Assembly: GCA_014706295.1 (NCBI GenBank) | Contig: JACSVZ010000002.1 | Span: 106,202,547-106,266,546 of the forward strand | Length of the DNA: 64,000 nucleotides | Reading direction: 5' to 3' | From: Lycocorax pyrrhopterus obiensis | Taxonomy: Eukaryota; Chordata; Aves; Passeriformes; Paradisaeidae | Shown here: positions 39,956-53,149 of the stretch, piece by piece | Layout of the letters: every line of letters starts with the position of its first letter | How positions within the stretch are numbered: the stretch's first letter is position 1 | Translations under genes and position numbers: made by a program | The notes under the pieces: generated by a model | The model's input: only the letters and a program-made list of their open reading frames with translations | Told to the model about the DNA's origin: nothing | Database searches by the model: none

Positions 39956-41901
39956 TTCTCTGAAGGAAAAATTATAGTATTACAAACATGATTTCCACAA
40001 ATCAGGTCGGATAAAAGGAAAAGTCTTATTTCTGTGCAGACTAGGACTGTGTTTCTTTGGGTTTTGGGTTTTTGTGTTTTAAGACCCTTACTGGGTCTTT
40101 GCTATTGCCTGAGTGGCTGCTGCACACCAAGAGCCTCCCTCATGTTTAAGATAAGCACTTAGTCTGCTGGAGAACTCGACAAACTGGAACCAATTCCTCC
40201 TGTAATGGCTTTCCCAACTTTTTGCTTTTGTTTTTCTCCAAGCCAAGGAGTACGTCTGAAACCAATAATGCACAGTTCCCCTCCATGGGTATTTCATTAC
40301 TACCTTTAAAACTAGAGCTTACAATCACTATTTGAAAGTCAGGTTTCCTTTTCCCTTGTGCTTTAAACGTGAATTTGAGGCCATAACTTAGCATGGGCTT
40401 AAATGGACTTGAGAGTACTCAATGCTCTGTGTTCAGTTTCAATGAACACAATCTAAATTACTGAGGACAGAAAGTTCTTCGAGTTGATGTTTTCCACAGA
40501 CATCTGAGATTTAAATACTACTAAAAGCCACTCATTGCATAAACCTTCATTGATTACAGCAGCATTCAGTGCCTGTTGTCTGCTCCCAAGCACTGTTGCT
40601 CAACTCCCTGATTTAGAATATCTTGACTTTGCACGGGCACAGTGGCAGAAATCCATCTGACACCCCAAAATGAGTTGAATATTGCGGCCATTTCTTACTA
40701 AACTGTGAAAATGCTCCCTCCCTCTCCCTGCTCTCTAAGATCCTAGGAAAAATTATTTGCTGAGGTGTGAGCAAGTGTAGAGCTGAGGCTGGAGAGCTCA
40801 GTGTCACCTGTCTTCTCTAGATATCATTTTCCCTCCTTGCAAACAGGGTCTCTCAAGGAGACAGACAATGCTTACCTGTCTTTCTGTGTGGTAGGATTCA
40901 CATGAAAGGAAAACACACCCCTAAAAGATTTTTACTACTAATGGTAGACAATACTATGGAAAGGAAGAAGATCAAACTCCCAGATACATGCTGCCTGGTT
41001 ATAGGGCTTTAATGGGAAAGAAGAGGCCTCCTGAGGGGTTCATTGTACTCAGCTTATTCTCTAGTTGCAGTCACATTTTTATTTATGGTCCTGGTATCTG
41101 GCAGAGAAAATCCTTTTTCCAGAAACAATGTTTCCCCCACTAGAATCTAATGAGATTCTGGTTTTGGGAATAAAACACAGAGAACTAAGGGGTGGCCTCT
41201 CAAGAGGCCAGCTCTTGGATTGCTCCTGAGGCGCCCAGAGGAGCAGCAAGCACGGCTGAAGCCCAGGGTGTGAGGACAGCACAGTGAGCAGCCGCCCGCC
41301 CTGACCACGGCCTCCTTTCACCTGCCAGGTCTCCAGGACCCAGGAGCACCTGGAGGGCTCCACTTTCCGTGTGCCATTCCAGTAGCAGAAGACGATTGCC
41401 CCGCTTTGCTCCTCAGCAGTGGGTTGTGTGGTGGGATTTCTCCGGGTGCAGAGCCAAGCTGTGCTTGGGGGCTGTCATCCCCCTGAGAGCAATACCAGCA
41501 GCCCTTCTTGGGGGAGGCCACGGGACCTGAAAGTGCAAACCTCAAACTTCACACTCTTCTTTTAGCCACAGAAGTGAGGAGGAGCATCTGCACTGAGGGG
41601 AGAGCAAATGGGCACTGGCAGGACCCCACAAACCACCCACATGTGCACACACACACACACTTGACTGCTGTGCTTTCCCAGGTCATAAACTTGTGTTTTT
41701 GCAGGCAAGTGGGGGACTGAGCTCAGCTGTGCTTTCTGTACTCCCCTGGCTTTGCTTTTCATCATGATCTCTGCTATGGTGTTACCCGTTTCCTCTCCCA
41801 CATCTGATCAGACTAAAAATAAGCCATAAAAAATCACGATGACTCCAGTTGGAAACAAAGTAAGTTATTGTACCTCTCTGGAGCAGCTGTTCCCCTCTGC
41901 C
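39956..41901. other. Intergenic, partly GC-rich
   Basis: No gene recognised. From about 41180 to 41640 the sequence becomes GC-rich, next to the minus-strand LTR. It may include undetected retroviral sequence, but nothing is recognisable. Open frames there overlap on both strands and look like composition effects. Confidence 0.45.
41646..41660. repeat. Short CA microsatellite
   Basis: About seven and a half CA units just left of the minus-strand LTR. A shorter one is near 1434-1445. Confidence 0.85.
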
Positions 41902-42487
41902 TGCAAACCCCAGCTGGCAACTGAGCCCCATGCAGCCCCTCGCTCACTCCTCCCTGTGGGATGGGGGAAGACAATTGGGAGAGTAAAAGTGAGAAAACTC
42001 GTCAGTTGTGATAAAAGCAGTTCAATGGGTAAAGCAAAAGCCACACACAAGCAAAGCAAAACCAGGAATTCATTCACCACTTCCCAGGGGCAGGCAGGTG
42101 TTCAGCCATCCCCAAGAAAGCTGGGATCCATCACACCTAGCAGTGACTTGGGAAGACAAACTCCATCACCCTGAACTTCCCCCCCTTCCTGCCTCATCCC
42201 CCGGCTCTTACTGCTCAGCATGATCCTGTATGGGCTGGGATACCCTTCTGGTCATTTGGGGCCAGCTGTCCTGGCTGTGTCCCCTCCCAGCTCCTTCTGC
42301 ACACTCGGCCTCCTCACTGGTGGGGTCATGTGAGGAGCACAAAAAGCCTTAATTTTGTGTAAGCACTGCTCAGCAATGGCTAAAACACCCCTGAACTATC
42401 AACACTGTTTACAGCACAAATCCAAGCCATAGCCCCCTACCAGCTACTGTGAAGAAAATTAACTCCACCCCATCCAAAACCATCACA
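41902..42487 (-). mobile_element. Near full-length solo LTR, avian ERVL-type
   Basis: Read on the minus strand, the element starts TGTGATGGTTTTGGATGG, followed by GGAGTTAATTTTCTTCACAG, the typical 5' opening of this avian LTR family. It continues through the GCTGAGCAGTGCTTACAC block, the GGGAGGGGACACAGCCAGG block, the GGATGGCTGAACACCTGCC block and the AGTGAGCGAG block near its 3' end. The usual terminal AACCACGACA is missing or diverged after CAGCTGGGGTTT. I see no matching target-site duplication. It is in the opposite orientation to the other LTRs here. Short ORFs on both strands at 41.8-42.2 kb fall inside it and are not genes. Confidence 0.85.
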
Positions 42488-45194
42488 GGAATTCATCAGA
42501 TTGAAATGAAAACCTTGGAAGGTGGGGAGGGGAGCTGCCATGAAGCTCAGTGCCAAAGGGATGTGACAGAAAGTCACACAGACATACCTGCACCCTGGCT
42601 GGGGCTGGGGGTAGCTGGGTGTTGAACTGACAGATGTCCTGGGCTTTTTAAACCTGCCCAGCTCCATCCAAGATAGGTTTCAGACATACACCTCTGGCTT
42701 CCTAATTAAGGGAAAAGTCACAAGCAAGGCAGAGTCAATCTTTCAGAAGAAGTTTCCCTCTTCTGTGGTTGTTTCTGTCAAAGGGAATGATTAGGTTGAC
42801 TATAAATGATATTAATGTTGTCCTTAAAAAGTCATAAGGATATCTGCTGTGAGCCAGCCTACTTTTCCCCTGGAATACAGAAACGTGCCTGTTTGTTTCC
42901 CAAACAGTCATTTGCTTTAGACAAACAGAGTAAAAGGAAATAATGGCACCACAGAGTGATTGAAAGAGTGGGAGAGCTGGGAAGCGCTACTGGAGCAGCA
43001 TGGCCAGGCCTCTCCTGCGTCCCCATGTCCAATATCAGTGTACATGAGGTGGTTCTTGGATTTGTCGTTGTTATGGAGCTGACGAGGTTTAAAAGAGTCA
43101 CAAAAAAAATTTCAGTTTAGAAGTTATTTTGTTCCCATATTATATTAGCTGTATTTCCCTTTTGTCGTTGTCATTTACAAGAATATTGACATATAAACCA
43201 ATGTTTGTTTTGTTAAGCTCATTTTCTCTTCCTACCTATTTCCCCTCTGAAATCATGAGGTGAACTATTTGCAGAAACAATATATTTGATAAATAAACTC
43301 CTTTTCCTTTTCACAAATTATCTGGGAATAGACATTGATTTTTTATTACTTTGTTCATTATCTAAAGCATTTGTCAAATTCTTTCCAATAAAATTCCAAA
43401 CCATGCACTGCTGTCATAGCTATCATTAACAATTTGACTTAGTGATTTACTTTCTGGAGCCGAATCTTGAATAATTCTTCATGTCATTTCCAAATCCCAA
43501 AGACACTGTTAATTTGCTTTGCAGGAGCATCTTCTAGTTCCTGCCATGCATCAGGATGACACTGCTAGGTGCTGCATAAAAGATCAAAAAAATTCTTATT
43601 CCAATACCCAGTCTAAGTCTATAAACAGCTGGATATTACCAGGAAAGCCAGAGCACAGCAACAGGTGGGTATGATGGACACTGGTGCAGCATGCAAGCAG
43701 TCAAACAGTTGTCACATATTTTGTAGGCATTATAGCAAAGAAGAGTCTGTCTCAGCAGAGACTGAAAAAAAAGAGGTATATTTCATGAATGCTGAAATTA
43801 TTTTGGTTTATTCATTGATCTGATAGTTATGGTCCCCTATATTATTTAATGCTGCTTGAGTTCTTCCCAGACCTTGCACACTAGCTGCCGGAATAACTCT
43901 GGTATCAAAATGTCTAGAGAAACAGTATTTGGAGAGATATTTGTAATCTCCACCAATATTTCTTGTAATTACATTTTCAGAGAGTAAAAGAGATCACAAA
44001 CACAATCAGAGCAAATATAAGAAAATGTACTATCTCAACCTTTAGTTTAAAAGTCAATTTCCTAAGTCCAATCAGGAATCATTCTCATTTTAACTGTAGT
44101 CTTTCTGCCTGAAAAGGGAAGAGTCTGCAAAAAGAGATAGAGAAAAGACTCCATACATGAAGAATTTTCCCCATAATTTTTCAAGAGAAGCTCGCAGCTC
44201 TTTAAAACTAATAATCATCATTTCAATATATAAAATCAAGCTTAAGCAGAATCAGGCAAGAGCATATCATATGTGACTGCTGGGATTATATAATGGGAAA
44301 GTTCTCATTGATTTTTATAAAGCGTTGGATCCCAGAGATTTTAAAATTAGGCACGAGGCTGACCCAGTTTGGGTGGAAAAAGCTCACAGAATCCCAGGGA
44401 AGAGCACAGCCCAGGGAGAAGTCTCAGGAGGTACAGTTATTTTTAACCTTTTGGACCTGCAAGACAAAGAATGAATTCTGAAAACTCTGGGTAGAAAAGA
44501 GGTATTTAGTTTTGAAATTTTAGAATCCTCTACCCCCGCCCATAGATCCTGACCCCGGTAGAAAACTTGTACAGCAAACTTTTTTTTGTATTAAAAAAAA
44601 AAAAATCGGTGTAGACTGAAGCTGGCATTTTACTCATCCCTCCACAAGCATGGAAGACAAAAGTAAAACATTTTCTGGGATGTGATTCAAGGAAAGAACA
44701 GAATATGCAAGGTTAGACTACCAAAACAGAAAGGGGTCTTGTTTTAGCTGAAATCAAGAAAGTTAAATTTATAACCAAATATGGCAAAGATAAACTGTTG
44801 AATGAAAAGATGAACTTACTCTCAGAATTAACATTTGAAAATTGGTCTAAAACATGCTGCAGTTTCCCAGCGATTAAGTATGCCTCATTAGATGATTCAA
44901 ACAAAATTTGACCTGGACAAGTATTCTTTTGAAATTGTAATTGAATTTTCTTTTCACATATAAGAAGGCTTCAGCCCTTCTTATGAATATGAAGGCATCC
45001 TTAGCTGAATAGACTCCATAATACTTGCTGAACAGCATTTCAGATACAAATTTATTTGCAGTGGAGTAATGTTAAACAGGCATTTGTGTTTCGAATCAGG
45101 TGAGGGTGAGATGCCTGTATTGGTACCTGATCTTATCGTACCAGTGCATGTATTTTTAGTTGTTCTGAAATGGGAGGTGGACATTTTTTGACAA
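42488..45194. other. Intergenic, candidate conserved element at 43.1-43.46 kb
   Basis: No gene recognised. The block 43100-43460 is AT-rich, non-repetitive and rich in ATTA-type motifs. A poly-T/poly-A couplet lies at 44581-44605. Confidence 0.45.
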
Positions 45195-45290
45195 TTTAGT
45201 TATGTGGTACTTGCTAGACATTTATGGATTGAAATCCTCACCACTGTTTCAGCCTCATTTTACCACATAAGAAGGTAGACTAGGGCTTCA
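45195..45290 (-). mobile_element. Possible MIR SINE remnant
   Basis: On the minus strand, TTCTTATGTGGTAAAATGAG is followed by GGTGAGGATTTCAAT and ATAAATGTCTAGCAAGT. These resemble the MIR blocks around CTGTAAAATGGGG and GTGAGGATTAAAT. The match is diverged and could be spurious. Confidence 0.4.
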
Positions 45291-47524
45291 ACACACTCCC
45301 TTTCCCTCATCCCTAAGAACTGGATGTACAAACAGAGGCAGAACAAGGATGGACACCTTGGATCTAATTTCCAAAGACCCTTCTAAAACCTGGGGCACAA
45401 ATTCGGATGGGGAGCTCCCAGTGAAGCAGAGGTGTCCAGACTTGCTGGTTTATGACTTCTGTAGCATCTCCCACAGTCATTTAAGGGATGCTTTTATTAG
45501 CCAGTGTGGAAATTTTACAGTATGGGACTTTGGAGGAGCTTTGGCCAGCAAGAGCCAGGAGAACATCTCTGGACACAGAGCTCAGCCCTCCCTGATCCTT
45601 TCCACTCCTGGCCACATTGGGATCTTCCCCAGTCAACTCCAGCATGCCAGGCCCTGTGTAGGCAGGACAGGCAGCTCCAGCCTTGCAAACCACAAGGCTC
45701 CAGCCCCCACTCCAGCCCCAAGCTGGCACCTGGGGATCAGCAGCAGCTCAGCAGCTTCGGGCAGCCCTGTCTGGGTTATCCCCTGTGTCTGCTCTCTCTT
45801 ATTCTTGCCCTTCCGTGCCCGTCAGGTGTCCCAGGACAGTACTGCTGGCAATAGCTTGAGGGATCTATCTTGTTGTTTTGGTTTGGGGTTTTTTAATGTT
45901 TTCTTATTTTTCTGCTCAAGCCAGATGAAATTCCGGATGGAGTCCAAGTGCTGGCACAAATGTGAAGGCAATGCACTGCGGTACTGGCAGAAGGCAGCAG
46001 TGCCTTAAGCTGGTACTGCCAATGAGGACACGGGCAATTTCTCAGATGGAAATCAGTGGCCTCACAGCCATATTTTGTTAACAGAGCTGAACGTTTCTCA
46101 TTCGTTGCAAGCTGGCTTTGTTTGAGTCCTACTTCTGATTTTCAGTGGAAGAAAAATAATTCTAAGTCACTGCCTTAGAAATTAAGTTTTGGGGTTTTTC
46201 TGCATAATAATATTCCCTAGCTCTTACAAACTTTTCCTTTTTTACCTACAAATGTTAGTGTTGCCACCTTAGCCCAAAAGTCAGCATTGCAGTCCTGCCC
46301 TGTTGATCCTCAGCCATCTGCTGAAAAGACACAACACAAAGAACACGATTGCAGAAAGGAGCTTGGAAAAACTTCATTCTAAGGCAAAGACTCAGATTTC
46401 ATTGATCTACAACTTGACATTCAGTTCCTGCAACTGAATAGAAAAAAGGCATTTATAACCTATTAAAAACCCAAGGATGATTTTAGTCTTTTTTTTTCTT
46501 GTTGGAGAAATCAGTCTTTCAGAATAGCCTGGGAGTTGCAAATAAAAAAGAACTTTGCTATGTTTATTTAGAGAACCTAACCCCTTGGAGCCAGCATTTT
46601 CACTAATGCATTTTACATTAGCGGGCTGCATCAGGAAATCCTGACTTTTGGTGCCAGGGGGGTAATTAATATCAGATCGTGTTTGCAAAATGGTTGTGTT
46701 TATGTGGGAATGAGGACTGAGCTCTAACTGGCAAGGTTTGAAGTACTCAACTTTTGCTACGAAGCTTCCATAACTTGTGAGGATGGGATGTTGAAATTAA
46801 AGGACTAGGTCTTGGTGTCTTGGTAGAGCTATGGCTGCTGACGAGAGCTGCAGTCTTTAGGATTCTCTTCAGAAACCTTTAAGGGGAATCTGAAGAGTCT
46901 TAAGAGTGTAAGGAGATTGGAGGTAACATACAAGTAGTTGTTTTGCTCCTGTGGTCTCAGATGTCCCAGGAAGTGCCAATATTTGCATAATAGGGTTGTT
47001 GTTTCCCAGTATATCCCACCTCCATTGCTCCCAAATCCCTGTGCTTACCAGGTAAGGAATATCCGTAGGTGGTACAGATGCATTTTATCATTTACTCAGA
47101 AGCGGTACTTGCTTTTGTGCACACGCCAGCCAGCATCGTCCAAAATAGGTGTGGGTCAGTTAAGTAACTCTAAAACCCAGCTTCTCCTGGGCTCTGTGTC
47201 TTGCAGGGGCTCTGCAGTGCCACTCCAATGCTCCCCACTCTAGGAAGTGCAGTTCCCCCTGCAGCTGGCACCCAGCTGCTCTGCAGACTTGCTTCTTCCT
47301 CCAGAGAAGGAGGAAGCATACAAGATCTTTACCTCCTCTTCCTCCCAACTCAAAGCCAGGGTGTTTAGGGAATGGGAACTCTACTCATGATGGTGATACA
47401 GCCTCCTTCCCTAGAACAGGCACTGTCTGCAGCTCCAGCTGGGACATCTCCAGCTCAGCTGAACAGAATGATGGAAGGATATCCTGAGCAGCATTACATT
47501 CTTAGTATCAAAAAGAGAAAAAAA
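45291..47524. other. Intergenic, contains the longest open frame in the window (219 codons)
   Basis: A plus-strand frame at 45349-46008 starts with a favourable context (A at -3, G at +4). Its middle is S/A/P-rich and there is a hydrophobic stretch near residues 175-190. No domain is recognisable. Another plus frame and two minus frames overlap it across the same GC-rich patch, so it is more likely chance than a gene. No splice-site support was seen. Confidence 0.35.
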
Positions 47525-47640
47525 ACTATAGGAGATGGTTTGAGCAACCTGATCTAGTGAAAGACGGCCCTGCCCGTGGCAGGAAGGTTGAACTAGATGA
47601 CCTTTAAGGTCCCTTCCAATCCAAGCTATTCTTTGATTCG
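47525..47640 (+). mobile_element. CR1 LINE, short 3' tail
   Basis: A plus-strand CR1 terminus of about 115 bp. GAGCAACCTGATCTAGTGAA, GCCCTGCCCGTGGCAGG and GAACTAGATGACCTTTAAGG are followed by the terminal TATTCTTTGATTCG. It is strongly 5'-truncated. Confidence 0.9.
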
Positions 47641-49199
47641 AAAATGGTGCCCAAGAACAGCCTATTTGGTAAAGACCTTGGGTTCTCACCTCCCCAAAAG
47701 ATGCAGTTTCTTAGCACCAATTAAGAAATTTGGAATAAAGCTTAATAAGGTTGAAAATCACTCAGGAGTACAGGACCCACTGAATCATAACATTACGAAT
47801 TGGTGTAGGCAAAGTTTAAAATTAAAGGATGTTTTCTGAAGCTGAAAAGAGGAAGAGTGCAACTGAGTAACAGCAGCAACTGATGTTCAAAATTAGTTTC
47901 ATCTGCTGGTATCCCAGCATCCGTTTCCATGGGATGTGGCAGCTGGCAGGTTCTCTGCAAGACCATTTATTTACTCCTTCCCCATCAGACCCGTTGCTGG
48001 AAGTTCATGACTCCCTCAGCGCTGGTGGGGATTAAAAGTAAAGGTGTAATCTATGTGAGAGCTAATATATGTTTTGTACTATAATGAGCCAATACACTAT
48101 TATGGATCTTGTGGTAAGCTTACTGTGTTTGATAAATATGATCAATAGATGTTATTCCCCTCTGAGATGCCCCCACCATCATCTTTCCATACTCACCTCT
48201 TGCCAGTAGTCATTTGGGGATAATTATCCCCACCAAGATCCTACCTCTAATGTGCCCACTGTCTTTCCTTCTGTCATAAATTGGTCTGATAAGATAACAA
48301 ATCTGAACTCTACTGCTATTATTGCTGTTATTTTACTAGTTCCTTGATCCTAGAATAGGGCTAGCAATCTAATAATTTGTGGCAACTATAGTAAAATTCT
48401 ATGTACCTAATGAATTTCTCCTCATCAGGTATTTGTGTAACTGATTATTCTTACCTAAGTCTAGGAACAATGTCCTAAGCATGAACACTCTTCAGCAACA
48501 CTGTCTACAGCTTTTGTTCTCTGAGAAATAATGGACCACCTCTTCCTTTTTTTACCAGTATCTCTCAATAATTATAGTTCATTTTGTGGCTTGCCTTGAT
48601 TTTATTTCAATGTGTTCTCCTATTATTTTAAGCTTATTCCTAATAATGAGAGCTTTCAGTGCACCTTCTCCTTCATTTGAAGGCACTGATGAGCTCCTGA
48701 TCCTCCACATTGGGATAATTTGTACATCCACCATAGTGTAATTTCTTTAAGGGCTTGCCAGCTCTTCTGAACTCCTTTTTCAGAATTTTTTTCCCCATTA
48801 AAGTTTCCTATAGTAAAATCTCACCACGATGACTGTACTTGGTCTCTTCCAACTTGTTGCCATGCATTCTCAATTGGTCAATTTTCCACGCCTCAGAGAA
48901 AATGTACGACCTCATTCACTGAGAAAGCATCTCCTCTCTTCAATTTGAAAAAAGATGTGGTATGTTAATGTTCAAGACCAGTAAATAAATAAATAGAACC
49001 GTGTTTCTGTTATGCCAGTGGAGTTACAGCTTCAATCATACACTTAGGGATCTTCCTGTATATTCGTGCACTTACTGCATTTATACACAAACACCTGGAG
49101 TTTTAAGCTTATCAATTCATTATCCTCATTCTTGTTCCTCCTCTGATCTTATAATATAAACCACCTCATTCTACATAATCTTTGGTTCCTGACACTTTG
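47641..49199. other. Intergenic, nothing recognised
   Basis: AT-rich unique sequence between two CR1 fragments. Around 48040-48140 is a short block with conserved-element texture. No gene seen. Confidence 0.5.
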
Positions 49200-49690
49200 T
49201 TTCTGGGTGCTGACAACTCTGACTGTTGGGGACTGACTGTGCATGAGGACCTGTAGTGTTGTGTCCAGGCTTGCCCCACCCTCAGCAAAGGAGTTGATGA
49301 AGTGGAGCAAATTCAGTGGAAGGCCCCCAGGCTGAAGCTCTTTGAGAGGAGGTCGTGGGCACAGGGCTTGTCCAGCTGAGACGAGATGGTTTGGGATGGG
49401 ACCTAAGAGCAGTGTACCTCTAAGTGTATAAAGGTAGGTTAGCAAGAAGACCAAGCCAGGAACTTCATGGCAGTGCATGGTTGGAGAGCAAGAGACAACA
49501 GGCATGACCTGAAATGTAAGAGGTTCAGACTGGCTAAAAGAAGAAACTTCTTCACATGGAGGAAAGTCAGTCATGGTTCCAGAGAGGTTGTGCAGTCTCC
49601 GTCCTTGAGGATGGTCAGCAACCTGATCTGAACCAGCTTTGAGCAGGAGGGTGGACTAGACATCTCCTTAGGTCCCTTCCAATGTGTATT
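49200..49690 (+). mobile_element. CR1 LINE 3' end, older diverged copy
   Basis: Plus-strand CR1 tail with recognisable but diverged blocks: AGACAACAGGCATGACCTGA, GAAGAAACTTCTTCACATGG, the CCTTGAGGATGGTCAGCAAC region and TCCTTAGGTCCCTTCCAATG. The left limit is uncertain because the first 200 bp fit the consensus poorly. The 141-aa antisense open frame at 49149-49574 is a by-product of this element. Confidence 0.75.
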
Positions 49691-52600
49691 AGTTTATTAT
49701 CTGACTTGTTGCCTTCTGAGAATGCCATTAGTCATCAAAGTTGTTGTAAACCATCAAATTCTCCCCTCTCATCACCTGTGTTGGCACTGGTGCTACAGAC
49801 CCTCACTTGTCCTTGCAAGTCTCCTGGGGTACATTAAGGAAGCCTTTCTGCTTATGGATGTTTCTAAGTTTCACCATCTATTCCTCCTCCTAAGCTTTCT
49901 ATACCTCCTTTTACTCAAACATGTTTTTTTTTGCTTTGAGAGGCTGCATAGCTCTCAGACTCATCAGTGTGCAGTATGGTGCATAAATGAAATCTTTTCA
50001 TGACCCTACGCCACGACTGTTGGCACAAGTTCCCAGAGTGCACTTAGGGATCTACTCTTCTTGGATATTTATTTATCTGGAGAAAAAGGAGCACCGGTTC
50101 CTCTTGCTCTCAAGATCTACTTGTGCAGAAGATGGTGGAAGAGGGGCATCCCAGTTTGGGCCAGTGAGTTCAGTCAGTGCATCTGTGAAAATCTAGGAAT
50201 CCTCATATAAAAGGAGTAGCAAAGTCTTCCTGTCACAGGTGCCCGCAGCGCTAGAAATTGAGGACTCAGTGCTGGGAGAGGTTCCACACAACCTTATGGA
50301 TTTTGCCAGGCAAAATTTGCCAAGGCAGATTTTGATGTCCACCTTCCTTGCAGTAGGCTTTCCCACTCCTAAGTCATTGGCCAGTGAGCAACAGAATCAA
50401 ACCTCTTGGGCACCCTCTTCCTCACATGTACTGGTGCTTGGAAGATGCTGTGATCTTTTAGAAACTCAGGGAGCAGTTCACTATAGAGATCTTCACCCAA
50501 AGGCCCTGCTTCCAAATATAATGTAAATCCACTAATTCATAGCTATCTCTGGTGCTCAGAGCCTCCTCACAGCAATGGAGAAAGTGTTCTCAAAACTCAA
50601 AACACATCACAGGCATCCCCCCATGTCTCCAGCAGCAATTCTGCCTTTGCATCTTTGTCAGGCTTCAAGGACAGTCTTGCCTGCTACCCTTCTAGAAGAT
50701 GGCCATGGTCAAAAGGTAAGCTGTTGTGGCTTACAACAACCAACAGATGACCAACATGGTCCCACTATGAGAAACAGCAGCAAAGGAGAGAGCTTCTTAA
50801 TATTCTCCTAAATATACAAACTGTCTGCACTACTGATGCCATAACATGGGGTAGCCTACAAGTTACTGAGTGATAGGATCAACCTGTTGCAAATACACAA
50901 CCACACACCCACCAGCACCACAGCAGGCTGCAGCATCCTCCTGCAACAACTCTCAGTGAAGAGCAGGCAGCCCAAAAAGTGCTCTGATCCACCAGCTCAC
51001 TTGTACCAAAAAGCTGATACAAGCTGGTCATGCAGCCAAGTGCCAAGTGACCAGCTGCTGTCAGTGGTCACTTAAACAGTGGTAACAGGGCATAGTATCA
51101 AGAAATCTTGGATAGCCAGTCACCTCTATTGTGCTTGGCCCGCAGATCTCAGGTCTGCCACATTTTAAACTCCAGAATTCTAAACAGTCAAAAGAACTAC
51201 TGAAGCAGTCAAATCAATTAGTCTCATGTTCCTTGTCAGCAGAGTGGTTCTCATGTAAGACTCCTGCTTTTCTGCCTTCCTTTTTCGCTGCCAGAGAGCC
51301 AGAAAACATGAAGCAATGTGAAATTGATGGGCAAATTATACAGGCAACTTAGAACTAAGCTTCTGAGGCAATAGAGGATCAGTGCTGTCTTTACAGCAAG
51401 ACCACAGCAACAGCTCTAACAAGCACCACTGAGCACAGGCTCCATTAGACATGTTAGCATGCAACACAAGGTGCTTGTAGCCGTGACAGATATCCTAGTA
51501 CTCACCAAGCATCTATTTATGGTCCTAAAATCAACCTCTTGCCATCAACCAAAAACTCTGGGGGATACAACAGAAACCTTCATGCTGCCTCAGGTTTGGC
51601 ATGTGCATACCTTTCCCGAGCCTACGTGGACACTGAAGCAGGTGATAAATCCAAAGCCAGTGTCACACTAGCAAATACTTCGTCATACTCAGATGGGCAG
51701 GATCTCTGTGCTTATGGCATCAGAAACTCTCGTGTTTATAGGCAGAACCCTTTTTATGTACCAGTAAGCTTCTAAAGAAGGCATTCTGTGATAGAAGGCA
51801 AAAGTTTTTCCCAAGCCGGAAACAGCTCTGCTCACAGATAGATATAGTTGTCTAGGCACTCAAATAAGAAGAGCTAGCTCTGAAATAATTTGCATCCTTG
51901 CTGGGGTAAAAAAAAAAAAAAAAGAGATTCTGATCATTCTGATCATTAACCTTTGAGACTGACACCATATGAACTTGGCAAAAAACTATCTTAACAAGTA
52001 AGGCCACAATTAGTATTTAGACAGAGAAAGAGGCTCTAAGAACTGTGGCACTTGTTTACATTGTAGCCCTGTGAAAAGAAAGTCTAAAGTCTCTGGGCTA
52101 AGGAAAGCTATATCTGGAAAAATGTCCATGTGGCAACTTAATACCGCAGACCAAAAATTCTTCACTTGAAATTTGCTGAAAACATCAGGAAATACAATTG
52201 ATGGAACTTAACTTCATAAAAACAGAATGTGTATTTCTACCCAGCCTGCCCTCGCAAATGGCATTTTTCTATAAAAGTATCTGTAATGAACCTGTGTCAA
52301 GATGCCAGCGCACTTCTGGCAACACCGACTGCACTAGGTGATTAGAATTTATGCTGTGTAAAATTAACTTTGAGATTAAATGAAAATTATGAACCAAAAT
52401 GCAGAAGCATTTACATGGCAATTCACCTACACCATTTGTTTAAAAAGTGCCAAGGCAAGTGAAAATAATGCAGCGCCCTGAAGAGTTCACAGACTGTTGG
52501 GTCTGGCTATTCCAGCAGCTTCCTTTCCAGCCCCACAGCTCTTCCCACTGAAAATCCAAGGTGTACCTATGTGAAGCCAATGACATACTGAACTACCTTC

Positions 52601-53149
52601 ATTTCCTAAGACCAACAGGTGAATCGTTAAGAGAAAATTAGAAAACTTTATCTATAGAAAACAGAAGAATCTCTTGTAAAATCATCAGATCTCAAGCAGG
52701 GGAAAACACATTCTGCAGGATTAGTCAGAATTTTTCCGGAAAAATTATGTCATGGGAAGCTTAAGAGTCGAGTGAAAGTACCCAGCATCTTCCAAGACTG
52801 AAATCTAAGTATTTCACTATTCATATTATTTTGGAGATATATTTCACCATAGTGAAAAAATAGTTTTCTGACTAGAACACTGCTACCCCAGTTCAGCTCT
52901 ACACTTTGATTCTGCAACATACACCAACAGTCTGCTCCCTACTCCCAGGTTGTGCAGAGTGACATTCTAAATGTGACAATTAAAAAAAATGTAAATATAC
53001 TCCCAACATTTACTGCCAAGGCACCAACAGAAAAATATATTCTACACTCTATAATGCTGCTTGTTGCGTAAAGCTGTGAAACATGAGGGTTTAACATTCT
53101 TTCAAGAAAAGCTTTTAATCTGTCCTAATTTAATTGTCCACATGAAATG
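49691..53149. other. Intergenic, nothing recognised
   Basis: Several plus-strand frames of 60-95 codons follow one another between 49722 and 51775, but their translations share no family features and I see no consistent splice pattern. A poly-A tract is at 51908. Confidence 0.5.
51908..51923. repeat. Poly-A tract with adjacent 9-bp direct repeat
   Basis: A run of 16 A is followed by AGAG and two tandem TCTGATCAT units. It does not terminate a recognisable retroposed sequence. Confidence 0.85.

Noticed and set aside
41839..42223. Several open frames of 70-111 codons
   Set aside because: They fall largely within the minus-strand LTR at 41902-42487.
49149..49574. 141-codon minus-strand frame
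   Set aside because: Antisense to a CR1 tail, with no independent support.
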